From NCBI GenBank assembly GCA_037974665.1, contig CM075765.1, positions 16,859,501 through 16,923,500 on the forward strand: a stretch of DNA of 64,000 nt, written 5' to 3'. Below, in pieces: positions 1 to 13,400 of the stretch. Source of the stretch: Ehretia macrophylla. Lineage: Eukaryota; Streptophyta; Magnoliopsida; Boraginales; Ehretiaceae. Position 1 is the stretch's first letter. Each line of letters opens with the position of its first letter. The notes under the pieces were generated by a model, which saw only the letters and a list, made by a program, of their open reading frames with translations, did no database searches and had not been told where the DNA came from. Both the position numbers and the translations under genes were made by a program.

Positions 1-1084
1 CAAAATAAAGATACCCAAACAAATTTATTTTTATTCTTGTCCCTGTCATTGTTTTATTATTTTCTTTTCTTCCTGCATCTCTCCTCCCTTGAACACCACC
101 ATTCACCACTACCCCATCCACTGCCACCATAACCATTTTCCATGTCATCACACCACCACTGATCATCCAAAAAAAATCATTATCCTTCACTTTTTTTTTA
201 TTGGCACCATAATTGAATCATTGCAGAAGCGTTCAGAAATTATAGAGCACACTATATAACATGAACTTAGTCTACTGTGCTAATTCCATATGATTTTGAG
301 TTTCGGGCATGGTTGGTCTTCAAGAGATCTCAGAGGCTAATATATATAGGCAGCCATGGAAATACGTCAAATGCCAAAGGCCATATACGAGTCCAAATAA
401 AAAGGTTACTGAATAAGAGTTAGATTCAGGTTATGGTCAACATGGTTGTGTAAATTCCTTATAACTTGTACTTTTTAATAACCAGATGAGATCCAAGTGG
501 TTGGTGGTGGTGGGTTTAGCTGCCTGAAATCGTATAACAGAGTTGTATAGCAATGATACGGGTGATGATGCCGGATCGTGGTTAGTGTGGAATGAAAGAG
601 GTTAATGATAATGATTTTTGGGGAGGTTAGTGATGATGGGATGAGATGAACGATGGTAATAGTGGTGGTGGATAGTTGTTGGGTAGTGTGGGGTGGTGGT
701 GAATGGAGGTGTTCAGGGAGAAGAAAAGATAGAGTGGATGGAGGAGAGAATGAGGACGAAAAGAAAAAAGAAAATGAAATTAAAACTTACAACAAGAAAA
801 TAAAAATAAATTTATTTGGGTACTTTTATTTTAATTATTTATAATTCAACCCCTCCCTGTTAAATTTTTTTAGCAAAATCTAACGGAATGACTTAAATGA
901 CACTTGTTTAAAAAACTAATAGTCCTTTTGATACAGAAAATAGTTCAATAATCAAAACATGACTAACATAATAATTTAATGACCCCTAAAATAATTTACT
1001 CTTTTCTTTTTAGTCAATTTGAGCAACAAGCACTACCATTATTATGTGGGACACTCTTTTTTAGGAGAAGATGGATTGGTATGA

Positions 1085-1470
1085 GGGGAGCTCCAACAGC
1101 TCCCCCAAATGCCTAAAACCATCAAATTTGGGGGAGCTATTGGTGTTATATAGCTCCAACAGCTCCCCCAAATGATCCCCTATATTTTAGGGGATAAACG
1201 ATTTGATGTTTGGATCCCCTATTGTTGGGGGATCAAATCCCATCCCCCATCCCATCCTCCATAATTTTTAATATTATAGAAGTAAGAATTTTCTATATAG
1301 GGGAGCTGTTGGAGTAAAACTAAAATAGGGATTCTATAAAATAAGGGATTGGTTAAAAATAGGGGAACTGTTAGAGTAAAACTGAAATAGGGAATTTGTA
1401 AAAATAGGGTAAATGCTTTAAATCCCCTAAATGTAAGAAAAAAATAAGGGAGCTGTTGGAGTTGGTCTGA
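1085..1470. mobile_element. MITE built of CTCCAACAGCTCCC motifs
   Basis: The motif GCTCCAACAGCTCCCC occurs directly at 1090 and 1153. Inverted or near-inverted copies lie at about 1127, 1300, 1362 and 1446. The right end reads GGAGCTGTTGGAGTTGGTCT. Its reverse complement matches the left end of the larger element at 16764 (AGACCAACTCCAACA), so the two belong to one MITE family with this terminal repeat. The left boundary is unclear, and no clean target duplication is visible. Confidence 0.55.
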
Positions 1471-3324
1471 GACAACGAGAGGGTGATGTGGAAGAAGAGC
1501 TAATCTAGAGGGGATTATGCACTAGCTGAAAAAAGTGCCACAAGAGGAAGAAGTCATGTGCAGAGAGTTCACATAACTTAATATAAAAGTTCTGGCCAGA
1601 CAAGCGACGGACTTACATAGGAGGGTGCCCCTTACTTAGTGAGGGAAATATTTGTAATTTCATATTATTATATTTTAAAAAAAGCTTTACTGTATCGCAC
1701 CAGTGACCAAGTCACCAAGAAAAAGTTAACTATTAACTTTTCATTCAAAGGTCAACTTTTTTTTTTTTGGTCAAAATGGTCCACTTTTCATCCAAAACCA
1801 AAAAGTGCACTTTTCATCACCTTTTTTCTTCCTCCATTCCCGCCACTTGTCTGAATTAATTGTTATACACTAATTAGAACTGAAAAGGAATATCTGCTTT
1901 AATAATTATGCCATTGACATTAAAGAGAAAATTTAATTTTGCCTTTTATGGCAATTAAGTAGAGATAAGATTTCAACTTGGAGATGCAAACTTGACAAGT
2001 AAATACAGATAAATTCAAGATGTATCCCTTGAGTAGTTGTTTGCAATTTTTACATACAATGACAAAAGGTAATATCAAATATGGGTATTTTTGTGTGTAG
2101 TTAATTTATTCACTAATAGTCCTGAGTTAATTAGGTGTTTTTGTGCTTATTCCTTCATAATTGTTATAATGTTGCTTAAATAGTTTATGCATAGATGAGT
2201 TTTTCCGATCCCAGTTATTAACTCTTAATTCGGTGTGCATTACATGCACCTCCTAATCTCGGGTGGCTAGATCTGCCACTACAGACAAGATGATAGGGAG
2301 TACTACTACTGTGAAAACAAGACTACGTCCAAGATGGAGATTTGAAGAGTTTTAAAGAGTGGAGACTGACGGCATGGAAATAGATATTGGTGATGACTCA
2401 GTAAACATATTATGATGAAAATGTGTTAATAGCTATCAAGTGAGGACTCCGGCGTATTGGAGATTGAGAGAAGGTTCTTAAATATTGCTATTGATTGTTA
2501 TTGAGTGAGAATTCTGACATGAATAGATAAGACAACATAAGATTACCTCATTCTGACTTTTTCTTTCCCGATCCTAAACCTTTAAGCTAACCATTCAAGG
2601 CAATCACACAACATAGAAACGTACATTTCAACCCACGCAATAAATATATCTGGATGGTTAAGGGCCTTCAAACATTTCAAGAAAAAAAATCAATTAATAG
2701 TATCTTAGGCTTTTCTAATGTCAATTTTGATAACACATCTCGAGCTAATATGCTTCTGCCCATAATTTCACAGCATCTTGTTTCCAACAGTCTCTCTATT
2801 TTTTTTTTTTTCTATATGTAAGGAGTTTGAAGATGTCTCCTTAACTTTAGGGGTGATCTATTTCAGTTTCACTCCAACAGCATCCTTACTTTTAATCCAT
2901 TCTTAATTATTTTAAGAACTCTCTATTTCAATTTCACTCTAACAGCTTCTATATTTTAGGAACTCTCTATTTTTGTTTTTACTCTAATATATCTCTATTT
3001 TGATTAAACTCACAATTTTAATTGTTTTATATACATTTTTTTATTTATTAAAGATAATATTTTATTTTAATTATTAATATTATTTTCTATTAGTTAATTT
3101 TTACATGCATCTGCAAAAGAAACAAAAAAAAATAAAGATAGATGTCCATTTAATTTGATATGGTATAAAAAAACAATTCAAAAAAAAAAAAAGAAGCTTT
3201 AAATCAAAAAGATAAAAACAGAAAGTGAGAACCTTAAATCAAAAAAAAAAAAAAAAAACACAATTCACCAACTTTTAGGGGGACTCCTGGAAAACGGGGG
3301 CTCCCAATTATAAGAAATCATATT

Positions 3325-3947
3325 CAGTAAAATCTCTATAAATTAATAGTGTTAGAATCATCAAATTTTATTAATTTAGCGAGATATTAATTTATTGATT
3401 AATTAATAACTATTAATTAATAGATATATTTTTTATTTTTTTAGCTTTATAGTAAACATATTATGATTATAATGTCTTTTTTTTGTCTAATTTAAAAAGA
3501 TAAGTAATGAGAATATAATATAAAATTTAATTTAGTTAGAGTAAAAAAAAGTTTTTATAATCTCGTATCCAAGTTCTTGTAGGATTAGGATAATAACTAA
3601 TTTCTCTAATCTTGTATCTTAATTCTTGTAGGATTATCTTAATTTTTTCTCTTTAAATAATTAAATATGAGATTCAACTAGATTTGAAGTTCAATAAAAG
3701 ACAAGCTACTCTTAATTCATATTTTAAGAAAATCTCATAGTCAATTTATTATGTACTTTTTAGTTAATTATTAATTTATGAAATATTTGAATCAATAAAA
3801 TACAAAATAAATTTTTTTAAATATATTATCTTATAATTTTATCGAATTTATTAATTTTTTATACTGGTCCCAAGTTGGGACCAGATATTTTTATTAATTA
3901 AAAGAAATTATTAATTTATTGAGTATTAATTTAAAAAAATTTTACTA
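3325..3947 (+). mobile_element. Emigrant-like (pogo group) MITE, copy 1
   Basis: It begins CAGTAAAATCTCTATAAATT and ends with the degraded reverse complement ATTAATTTAAAAAAATTTTA. It shares its whole interior with the copies at 15356-15999 and 17975-18533, for example GAGATATTAATTTAT near the start and TGAAGTTCAA in the middle. This terminal repeat is the one known from Emigrant MITEs of plants, which insert at TA and are linked to pogo-like transposases. It encodes nothing. It lies 500 bp upstream of the MATE start and could affect its promoter. Confidence 0.8.
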
Positions 3948-4324
3948 CATGAAGAATTTGTTAGAGATTTTTCTCTATATTTATTTTTTTTATAATAATT
4001 AAAGAGTTATTATAGAAAGACTGTTAAAGACAGTGTTATGAGGGAAAATTCTAATCCTCTCGAACACTTGCATCCCCGACTGAGCTCGACAAATTGGTTC
4101 ACGTGTGTATGATATATATAAGATTGAACGTCGGTTACAATTTTTCCATCAACTTTGACCCAAAAAAATGGTTTACTAAGCAGTACAAGACAATGAACGA
4201 GATTGACGTCTCTTGCTAATCTAATCGTCGTACTTTAGATTAAATTGTTGTAATTTAAATTTAATTTATTGTAATCCTTGTCGTTTAGCTAGATTTAGAC
4301 ATATATAGTGACCATACATTGTAT

Positions 4325-4332
4325 TATAAATA
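4325..4332 (+). promoter_or_regulatory. Candidate TATA box of MATE-A
   Basis: TATAAATA lies 115 bases upstream of the chosen ATG. It would place transcription start near 4355-4360 and give a leader of about 90 nt. It is the best TATA match close to the gene, but AT-rich sequence around it makes chance matches easy. Confidence 0.4.
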
Positions 4333-4446
4333 TTGTACATGTTACACACTGAGAAATATAATAATAGAAAATACTCCGTTCCTTGACAAAATTACTTTAT
4401 TAAAGGGGTGGCTGGTCATTTGCTGGCACTTGCAAATACAAACGTA

Positions 4447-7400
4447 ATGGAAGAAGCTCACGATCTTCCCCTTCTAAACTCTAACAACGAATGGAGAAAT
4501 TCATTTACTTCCACTTTCAACGGGGATGGAGAGGATATCAAGCCGATCAATGGCCTGAGGGATTTCTTCAGAAACTTCAATATTGAGTCCGCGAAGCTCT
4601 GGTACCTTGCTGGTCCAGCCATCTTTACAGTGATATGCCAATACTCCATGGGGGCCATAACTCAAGTCTTTTCAGGCCATGTTGGAACCCTTGAACTTGC
4701 AGCAGTTTCAATGGAAAACACTGTTATAGCTGGACTTGCTTTTGGCGTCATGGTATTATAACTACACACTTGCCAATCAAAACACAAATGATTTTTACAT
4801 TTTTTTCTTCTGTTATGTAATCTTCTTTTAAAATTTTCAAACATATAGCTTACGATCATTGGTTAAATATGATCATTAATTTAATTATTTATGACAGTTG
4901 GGAATGGGAAGTGCGCTAGAGACACTTTGTGGACAAGCTTATGGAGCTGGACAGCTTAACATGCTAGGCATATATATGCAAAGATCATGGATTATTCTGC
5001 TCACTACTGCGCTACCTATTATGTTACTCTACATATTTTCGACGCCAGTTTTGAGATTAATTGGTCAAACACCTGATATATCAAAATGGGCAGGCACCTT
5101 TTCAATTTGGATGATCCCACAGCTATTCGCTTACGCGTTAAATTTTCCCATCCAGAAGTTTCTACAAGCTCAGAGCAAAATTATGGCGATAGCCGTGATA
5201 TCTGCAATGGCAGTAGTGCTCCATGTTTTCTTCAGCTGGTTCTTGATGTTGAAATTAGGCTGGGGAATAGCAGGTGGAGCCATCGTGCTAAATGCAACAT
5301 GGTGGTTTATAGTCATCGCTCAATTGCTATATATTTTCAGCGGGACATGTGGGGAAGCATGGTCTGGGTTTTCTTGGAAAGCTTTTCAAAATCTGTGGGG
5401 ATTTGTCAGGTTATCTCTTGCATCAGCTATAATGCTCTGGTGAGTTTCGAAGTTAAGCTTTCCTTTAATGGGAAATTGTTCAATCAATCCGGTCTGATAT
5501 GAATATTTCACACATTAGTAGGATTTACACGTATAGATCCTACCAATTATATAAGAGACTGACTTATCAATTCAGATTGATGAAGAATTTTCCTCCTTTA
5601 ATATCACTCTCCAATTTGTTGTGTGTTAATTTTGTCACTATTTACTACATCATTGAGCCTAAATGTGTTGAAATCCCACGTCAGTGCATTGAAGCCCAAG
5701 ATGTTAGAACTTCAAAGTGGCAAACTTATAGTTAGCGTTATAGAAAAGTATCTGATTAATTCCTAGGAACACTAATCCCATCATAAAATCTTCTTACTTG
5801 AAGCTGACATTTCTTTTCTACTTGTTTTTCGGAATTCCTTCAAAATCCTGACTAAAAGTTTCTCTAAAAGTTTAAATTTAGTCAATTTAGATAGAGACTA
5901 AATTGATTTTTTTTTAAATAACAGGGATTAGATTGACTAATTTTAAATAATAAGACTGATAACTGATACATAAGGATTGTTATTATCCAATTGTCATCTA
6001 CTCTTCTTTTGAATTGGTTTAGTTATCTACGATTTGTACTTAGCTGTTAGGTCTCCTATATGTTGTAAAACTCTTGTACATTGAGTTATATAATACAATA
6101 CAAATGCCTGAGGAATTATCATAGGCAAATTCTCCTTATATGGTATCACGAGCTTGAGGTTTTTTTTTCCCACCTTACATATGGCGTCCTCCTCTGCTAC
6201 CACAGAAAACTCAACCCCTTCCTCTACTTCCTTTGCGCTATCTCTTCCCGTCGTCAAGCATATTCCTCAAGAGCTTTCTTTACGTCTTGGGATTGATAAG
6301 TTTTTTCTTTGGAAGACCCAAGTGTACCCCGTTTTACGCTGTCATGGCCTCCTTGGTTTCATTGATGGCACCATCGTACGACCTGATTCGCCTCCAGATG
6401 CGGTCGTGCAATGGAACAAACTTGATCAGATGGTGCTTGGTTGGCTTTTGGTATCCCTTTCAGACTCTACTCTATCGCAAGTGGTTGATAAGCAAACTTC
6501 ACGAGCTATTTGGGAAACATTATAAACTCTTTATGGCTCGCAATCAAGAGCTCGTATTCAACAAATGAAGACTGAATTGCAATCCCTTGTCAAGGGTGCT
6601 CAATCCATCCATCAGTCATCCAACGTGCCAAATCTGTCTTTAGCCTTAGCTAGTGCTGGAATGCCGGTGGACGATGACGATCTTGTACTATGGACACTCC
6701 GCGGACTCAACTCTGAGTTTGATCCGATTGTTGCTGCCATTAACTTGCGACCCACTAGCCCAACGTTTGCTAAAGTTTGTGGTCTTTTACTTGATTTTGA
6801 GCTGCGCCTTTTGGCTTATGCTTCTCTTATTGAGAAGTCGGCTGCTATCACTGTGGCTTCTCATTCTTCACATGCTGCGCCCTCATCAAATTATGGGCCC
6901 TCACAGTCTTCGTCATCTTCATCTCATCCATCATCTTCTGGACGCCTAAACAAGGGACGATATGGAGGTTGTGGTTCTAGCAGAGGCCGTGCTCGTTCAA
7001 CTTTGTAGTCGTCTACATCTTCTTCTTCCCCTTCCCAGGTTATTTGTTATCATTGTGGCTATCCGTATCATAAGGCCAATAACTGCTGGGCCCCGGATGA
7101 GGCAGTTCAAGCGACTACCAATGCCTTTAATGCTATGCAGATCACTAATCCAACTGATGCACAATGGTATCTTGACACTAGCGCCACACATCATATGACG
7201 CCTGATGACACTCAAGTTTCTGGTAAGCGCTCTTATCTTGGGCCTGATCATGTTTTAGTGGGCAATGGCATAGGTTTGCCTATTACTCATACAGTTCGTA
7301 TGCCCCTTGCTTTATTTTCTGGGTCTCGGGTTAATTGTGATGTATTACTTGTTCCGTAACTAGCCAAACGCCTTTTATCGGTTTCTCAGTTTACTAAGGA

Positions 7401-10400
7401 TCGCAACTGTTGTTTTTTATTTACTCTTTATGGTTATTCTATAAAGGACATGAAGACAGGACATCTACTACACCAAGGGAATCTTGAAGGTGGACTTTAT
7501 TCTTTCAACCAGTCAAATAAAATAGCTTTTGCTGCCCGTAAGGCTCCTATGGATGTTTGGCATGCACGCCTAGGCCATCCCTCTACCAGCACCTTGCTCC
7601 GGCTGAATAAACTTCTTCCTCTGGATCGCTCTACAGTTCTCCATACACCTTGTGGTAGTTGTCAACTTGGAAAGAGTTGGCGACTTCTCTTTGACATGTC
7701 TAGTACTCGGTCTTCTCATGTACTTGAACTCATTCACTGTGATGTATGGGGACCTGCCCCGGAAGTGTCTTTAGAAGGTTTTCGTTATTACCTAGTTCTA
7801 GTCAATGACTTTACTCATTTTTCGTGGTACTATCCGTTGATGCAGAAATCTGATGTAATAATTATCTTTCCGGATTTTATTGCAATGGTTCAAAATTTAT
7901 TCAATGCAAAAATTAAAACTATCTAGACTGACGGTGTGGCGAGTTTGTTAATTGTGGTGTTCGAACTTTATTTAACAAGCTTGGTATTTTTCATAGGTTT
8001 TGTTGTCTAGGAACAACGAAACAAACGGGCGTAGCAGAGAGAAAGCATCGACATATCGTCGAGACAGGTCTCACGCTCCTTGCTCATAATGGTTTACCTA
8101 AGGACTTTTGGAATCATGGATTCTCTACTGCGATTTTTCTCATTAATCGTCTTCTGTTTTCTACATTGGGTTTCAAATCACCTTATGAGCAACCAGATTA
8201 TTCTTTGCTGCGGATTTTTGGTGCATTATGTTATCCCTATCTCACTCCATTTGGTCGTCGAAAATTGGATTTCAAAACTGCTCCATGTATTTTTATTGGT
8301 TACAGCCCGGTGCATAAATGGTATCGGTGTTATGATCTATCTACCAAACATATCTTATTGTCTTGACATGTGGTATTTAATGAGTAGCAGTTTCCTGCCC
8401 GTGATTCAGCTTCGTCCACCTCTTCTACCCCAATGTTGTTTAAGTTTCACCAGTTTCCAAGTCAATTACTACATGATTCTATAGATTTTCAAGAGCCCAT
8501 TGCCGCTACTACTTCATCTCCTTTATGTGTGCCGTATTCAAGGTCTGATGTCAATTCTATTTCTCATGTGCAACCAGTCTTATGCTCTACAACACCTCCA
8601 TGTTCAGATGCTTCTCTTGGTCCTGCATCTCCATTGTTGCACACCCTCTTCTTCTCATGAAACTGCTCCACCTTTGCAATCTGCTGCGCCTTCTTCTCCA
8701 GGTATCTCAGCCATTTTGCCTGATGTTCGCACACATCACATGGTCCCACGGACCATGGACAGAACTCATCGCGCTCATACCTTTGTGGCCACGAGATACC
8801 TAATTCTTAGTTGTTTACTTTCTGCTACTCAAGTCTTGCCACTTGAACCTACATGTTACACACAAGCAGCCAAGGATACTCATTGGCGTTCTGCAATGCA
8901 AGAAGAGTTTAATTATTTGATTGCGAATCGAACTTGGTCTCTTGTACCACCTTCATCTTCTATGAATATTATTGGTAACCGTTGGGTTTACAAGGTTAAA
9001 CAAAAAGCTGATGGCACATTGGAGCGCTATAAAGCCCGATTAGTTGCAAAAGGTTACACGCAACAACCGGGTCGTGACTATGGTGATACATTTAGTCCGG
9101 TTGTCCGTCCTACCACTATTCGTGTCATACTCACCTTGGCTATTTCCAACAACTGGCCGTTGCGCCAATTAGATGTTAAGAACACTTTTTTACACGGTGA
9201 TTTATCTGAAAAAGTATATATGCACCAGTCCCAAGGCTTTTCGATTCCACACATCCTGACTTTGTGTGTAAACTTCACAAATCTATGTACGGCCTCAAGC
9301 AAGCCCCACGGGCTTGGTATCAGTATTTCAGCTCTTATCTTTTGTCTTCTGGGTTCTCTCATTCTCCCCATGATGCCTCTTTATTTCTTCATCATACTTC
9401 GGATTCTATATTAATTTTGCTCATCTACGTTGATGACATTGTCTTAACTGGCGATTCCCAAGCTGCAATTTCGAACTTTATACAACATCTTTTTCGTGAG
9501 TTTGCAATGAAGGATTTGGGATCATTAAGTTTTTTCCTTGGAATGGAGGTTCAATCTCTAGCTCGCGGGTTGCTACTTACTCAAACAAAATATGCTTTTC
9601 AATTGTTGTAGCAGTTTGACTTAGATGGTGCAAAACCTGTAACCACACCCATGTCCGGGGCGAAGCTTAATGACTCTGATGGTGAGTTACTTGATGACCC
9701 CACAATTTATCGTTTGGGGCCTTGCAATATCTAACCATGACTCGCCCTGACATATCTTTTGCCGTTAATACCATTTGTCAGTTCATGCATGCCCTGCGAA
9801 TACCTTATCTAGTAGCTGCAAAACGAGTTCTGCGATAATAAACATACTCTTCAACATGGCCTTCTCTTTACGTTGGATGGTTATAGTGACGCTGATTGGG
9901 CTGGCTGCCCCATTATGCGACGATCTACTACGGGCCTTGCTGTGTATCTTGGCTCAAACCTTATATTGTGGAGCTCTAAAAAGCAAACAACAGTTTCTAA
10001 GTCAAGTTCTGAGGCTGAATATAGGGCCCTTGCGTGTCTAGCGTCTGAGCTTCTTTGGGTGTTGCATATAATTCGTTTCCTTGGTCTCTCTATACCTCGT
10101 ACCCCGCTACTCTTGTGTGATAATATAAGTTCCATCTATATGGCTACAAATCCAGTCCTACACAATAGAAGCAAACATATCGAAATCAATGTGCATTTTG
10201 TCCGTGAGAAAGTCTGTGATGGAACCTTTCAAATTCAATATGTTAGCACTGAGTTACAAACTGCAGATATGTTCACAAAGGCTCTCTATCGCCCACGTTT
10301 TGAGCTGCTGCGAGACAAGCTGCATGTGGTGTTCCCCCATCAGCTTGTGGGGGAGTGATAACTAATACATAAAGATTGTCATTATCCAATTGTCATCTAC

Positions 10401-13400
10401 TCTTCTTTTGAATTGGTTTAGTTATCTACGATTTGTACTTAGCTGTTAGGTTTCCTATATGTTGTAAAACTCTTGTACATTGAGTTATATAATACAATAC
10501 AAACGCCTGAGGAATGATCACAGGCAAATTCTCCTTACAAAGACAACTTTAAATTTTTAAAAAATAATAGGAACTAAATTAATCAATTTTGAGTAATAAG
10601 AATGAATTTAAAATTTAAGAAGACTGTAGGGACCATTTGCGCAAACTTCCCTAATCTAAGGCAACAAGGCCAACTAACTAGGGGAGGGTACAACCATTAA
10701 CTACATAATTTAAGCTAAAGCATAACAATTAATGAACTAAAGTAAGAGTCATCACACAACCTATACTCCATGGCAATTAGGGTAGAACTACTAACTACAA
10801 AATTAAAGCATACATTCATGATTCAGAAAATATACTCGTTAAATATTAGTGACAAACATAATAAGATAATTGGCATTAATTATCTTTTTGATAGGAGCTT
10901 GTACATGATTTTGATTTGATCTTTAATAAATATACTTTGCTTATTTGGAAAAAAAAAGAAAAAGAAAGATAATTGGCATTAAACTAATAAAGTGCATAAT
11001 CATGAAAATACATCACAATAAACAATATCTAAGCCAAAATAACAAATCCAAAACCGTTACAACGCAATCCTAATCCTTGACGAAGAATCTAGTCAAACAT
11101 AATTAAAATACAAAAACCGAAAATACATTTAAGTAAATAGGAAAGCTCCCACATAAATCTGGCTTTCCACTTTGATATAAATGTGTTGAGTCTTGAATCC
11201 ACTCCCATGGTGTTTTGCATCACGATCCCAGGCCCCAAAAATGGTGGAAGGCTCTCCGTTGGATCTTTTTAGAAATTTACAAAATTTGGAACGGAATTAT
11301 GAGTCAACCTCCTCAAGGGCGGATCTAGAATTTTTGTTTAGTACAGGATAAAAACAGATAATTTAACACTTATATATAGACAATATTTTTCCAATAGGGG
11401 CTAAATTAATTTTTTTTTAACATAAAAATACTTTAAAAATACACACATTTTTTACTTTTTAAAAGCCCTACTATTGGAGTCAGTGAGAGCTGACATTGAC
11501 CCGAAGTTAAATCCATCCTGAACCTCCCTAAAAAACAGCACAACATTCTATAAATAGCAAACCCTATGCTAGTCCAGTCGAATCGGTCAACATTCTGTAA
11601 TCATATTGGTCGATAAGTCTTCAATCAGATCGATCGAGCCTTGGCTTGCATGCTCGATTCTTTGCTTCTTTACTTAGCCAATTGTGCTCGTTTCCACTCA
11701 ATCTTGGTCCTTTTTCAACTGAATTTCTTCATCTTCATCCGAAACCTACAGTGCATCACAATGAACGTAAAACCATCATCAATTATGTGCAATAAGCTCA
11801 GGAATAACAAACAATAGGGGTGAAAAATATTAGTAAATCAGTCATGTAAACATGCATCAATGGATTCATTTCTTATAACCTCAATACGAATCCTTTTCAA
11901 ATTTTGGCAAAATGACTAGCTCAGTTCGGTTAATGATTTTTCAATATCCAATGCAGCCTTGAAATGTGGTATTACACAGCATTGGTTCTATTTGCCGGTT
12001 ACTTGAAGAATGCAGATGTTGCAGTTAGTGGTTTTTCCATATGGTAATTAAGCTACACTATTATGTTATTATGTGATTCTATTTTCACCTAGAACAATTC
12101 ATGCCAATATTTTCAGTTAATTTAGGGGGAAAATACCTTTTGAAAGTGAGAAACAGTCTCTCAAAGTATAAGGCACCAAAAATTGAAAAGCGTCAATCTA
12201 TTTCTAAGATGTTCCACCTCATTATATTTCTTAATCATGAACAAATTAAATTAAATAGCTTTGTAATATTAAATTCTAATTTAAGCAATAACAATTTGAA
12301 AAACTCATTTTATTATGTGGCTGTCGAGAACTAAATTTTTATTATTTAATGCATTACTTTATTCAAAAATATTTTTCTTTTCAAAATTTCATAGTTCAAT
12401 TGTTGTTACGTATGATTAAGTTCCACATAAGGTTACAGTGATTGAGTTCTCTCCAAAGGAGAAATTGCAACACTTCCCCACATTGTTTAATTGCATTCCT
12501 TTCACTATTTGCCTGTAGCTTCACCATAATAGGCTGGACAGCAAGCTTAGCTTTTGGATTCAATGCAGCAATAAGGTTTGTAACGGAGAAAATCATTGAA
12601 AACTGAGGGTTTATTGGGCCTAATTATAAAATTTTATCTGTTAAACTATAGAGCTTTCAACAATAGACTTTTTTTTTAAAAGTGATGTTCAATAAAAGTC
12701 GTAAACTGTTTGGCCTTATAGTATTAAAAACTAAAAATAGCCTCCTAGCTACATAATGCAAAACTAACTTTTCAAACAAGCCCATGCAATCTTTTCCCTA
12801 AAAGTCAAAGCTTTTTTGTTTTTTGAAAAAGTTCTGATTTGGAGCTTCTTATTTATTTATTTTATTGTTTTAGCTTTGATTATTTTTTTTTTACCTAATT
12901 AAAGACCTTTCAAAAATGGGACAAACAAAAGTTTCGGTTTCTAAACTCATAAGAAATTTTTTTAAGTGTTTAAAAGTTGGGCCGAACAGACCCTTAGTCT
13001 AGATTATGTAACCAATCCATAAGCAGAAATTACGTACAATATGCCTTATGCAATGTGCAGCGTAAGGGTGTCAAATGAGCTGGGAGGAAGTCACCCAAGA
13101 AAAGCAAAATTCTCAGTGGTTGTGGTCTCGATTACTGCACTTATAATTGGCTTCTTACTTGCACTTGTTTTGATTGTTGCTCGAGAGCAATGCCCAGCTT
13201 TATTTTCGAATAGTGAAGAAGTCCAACAGATTGTGTATGAGCTTACACCTTTTCTTTGTGTTAGCATTATTGTTAACGTTCTTCAACCTACTCTTTCAGG
13301 TTAGTAAGTTTATTTTATATCCACATATAATTATAGACTCATAGACAATTAAACTTTCTTTTTCAAGAAGCTGATTAGAGGGTTATAAATTCATTAATTA

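Larger units (their letters stand above)
1..4300. other. AT-rich region upstream of MATE-A, no gene seen
   Basis: I find no supportable gene here. The few short open frames (around 653-844 and 1639-1854) are low-complexity and resemble no protein. The region holds two MITE-like elements (about 1085-1470 and 3325-3947) and a related degraded stretch at about 2820-3300, which repeats the phrase TTTCACTCCAACAGC and is rich in A-runs. The last 150 bases before the MATE start form the presumed promoter and leader. Confidence 0.6.
5957..10539 (+). mobile_element. Copia LTR retrotransposon (Ale/Retrofit-like) in MATE-A intron 2
   Basis: This is a complete element of 4583 bp in the same orientation as the host gene. 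The LTRs are 5957-6140 and 10356-10539, each 184 bp, with about 8 differences by eye. They begin TGATAAC and end TTATA/TTACA. A primer site TGGTATCACGAGC (initiator Met type) follows the 5' LTR, and a polypurine tract TGTGGGGGAG precedes the 3' LTR. Coding order is gag, protease, integrase, reverse transcriptase, RNase H, as in Copia elements. The gag start and short LTRs resemble the Ale/Retrofit lineage. Several stops and frameshifts make it non-autonomous now. Confidence 0.95.
5440..11956 (+). other. MATE-A intron 2, inflated by a Copia element
   Basis: The donor is GTGAGT after 5439 and the acceptor is TGCAG before 11957. Of 6517 bp, 4583 bp are the Copia element at 5957-10539. The flanks (about 5830-5956 and 10540-10640) carry phrases such as GACTAAATTGA that resemble fold-back MITEs like the one at 33790, so the Copia may have landed in an older MITE. 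The stretch 10640-11956 is AT-rich with no gene; 11320-11520 is a degraded repeat also represented near 34440 and 35320. Confidence 0.75.

Noticed and set aside
653..844. 63-codon open frame
   Set aside because: It is low-complexity (V, G, K and E runs), with no family resemblance, no neighbours and a chance length for this sequence.
1639..1854. 71-codon open frame
   Set aside because: Built of T-run derived phenylalanine stretches; no recognisable domain.
4408..4446. Upstream GTG extension of the MATE-A frame
   Set aside because: The extra 13 codons start with GTG and contain no ATG. Plant genes start at ATG, and 4447 is the first in the frame.
12101..12334. 77-codon open frame in MATE-A
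   Set aside because: It lies within intron 3 between two well-supported exons and has no similarity to MATE proteins.
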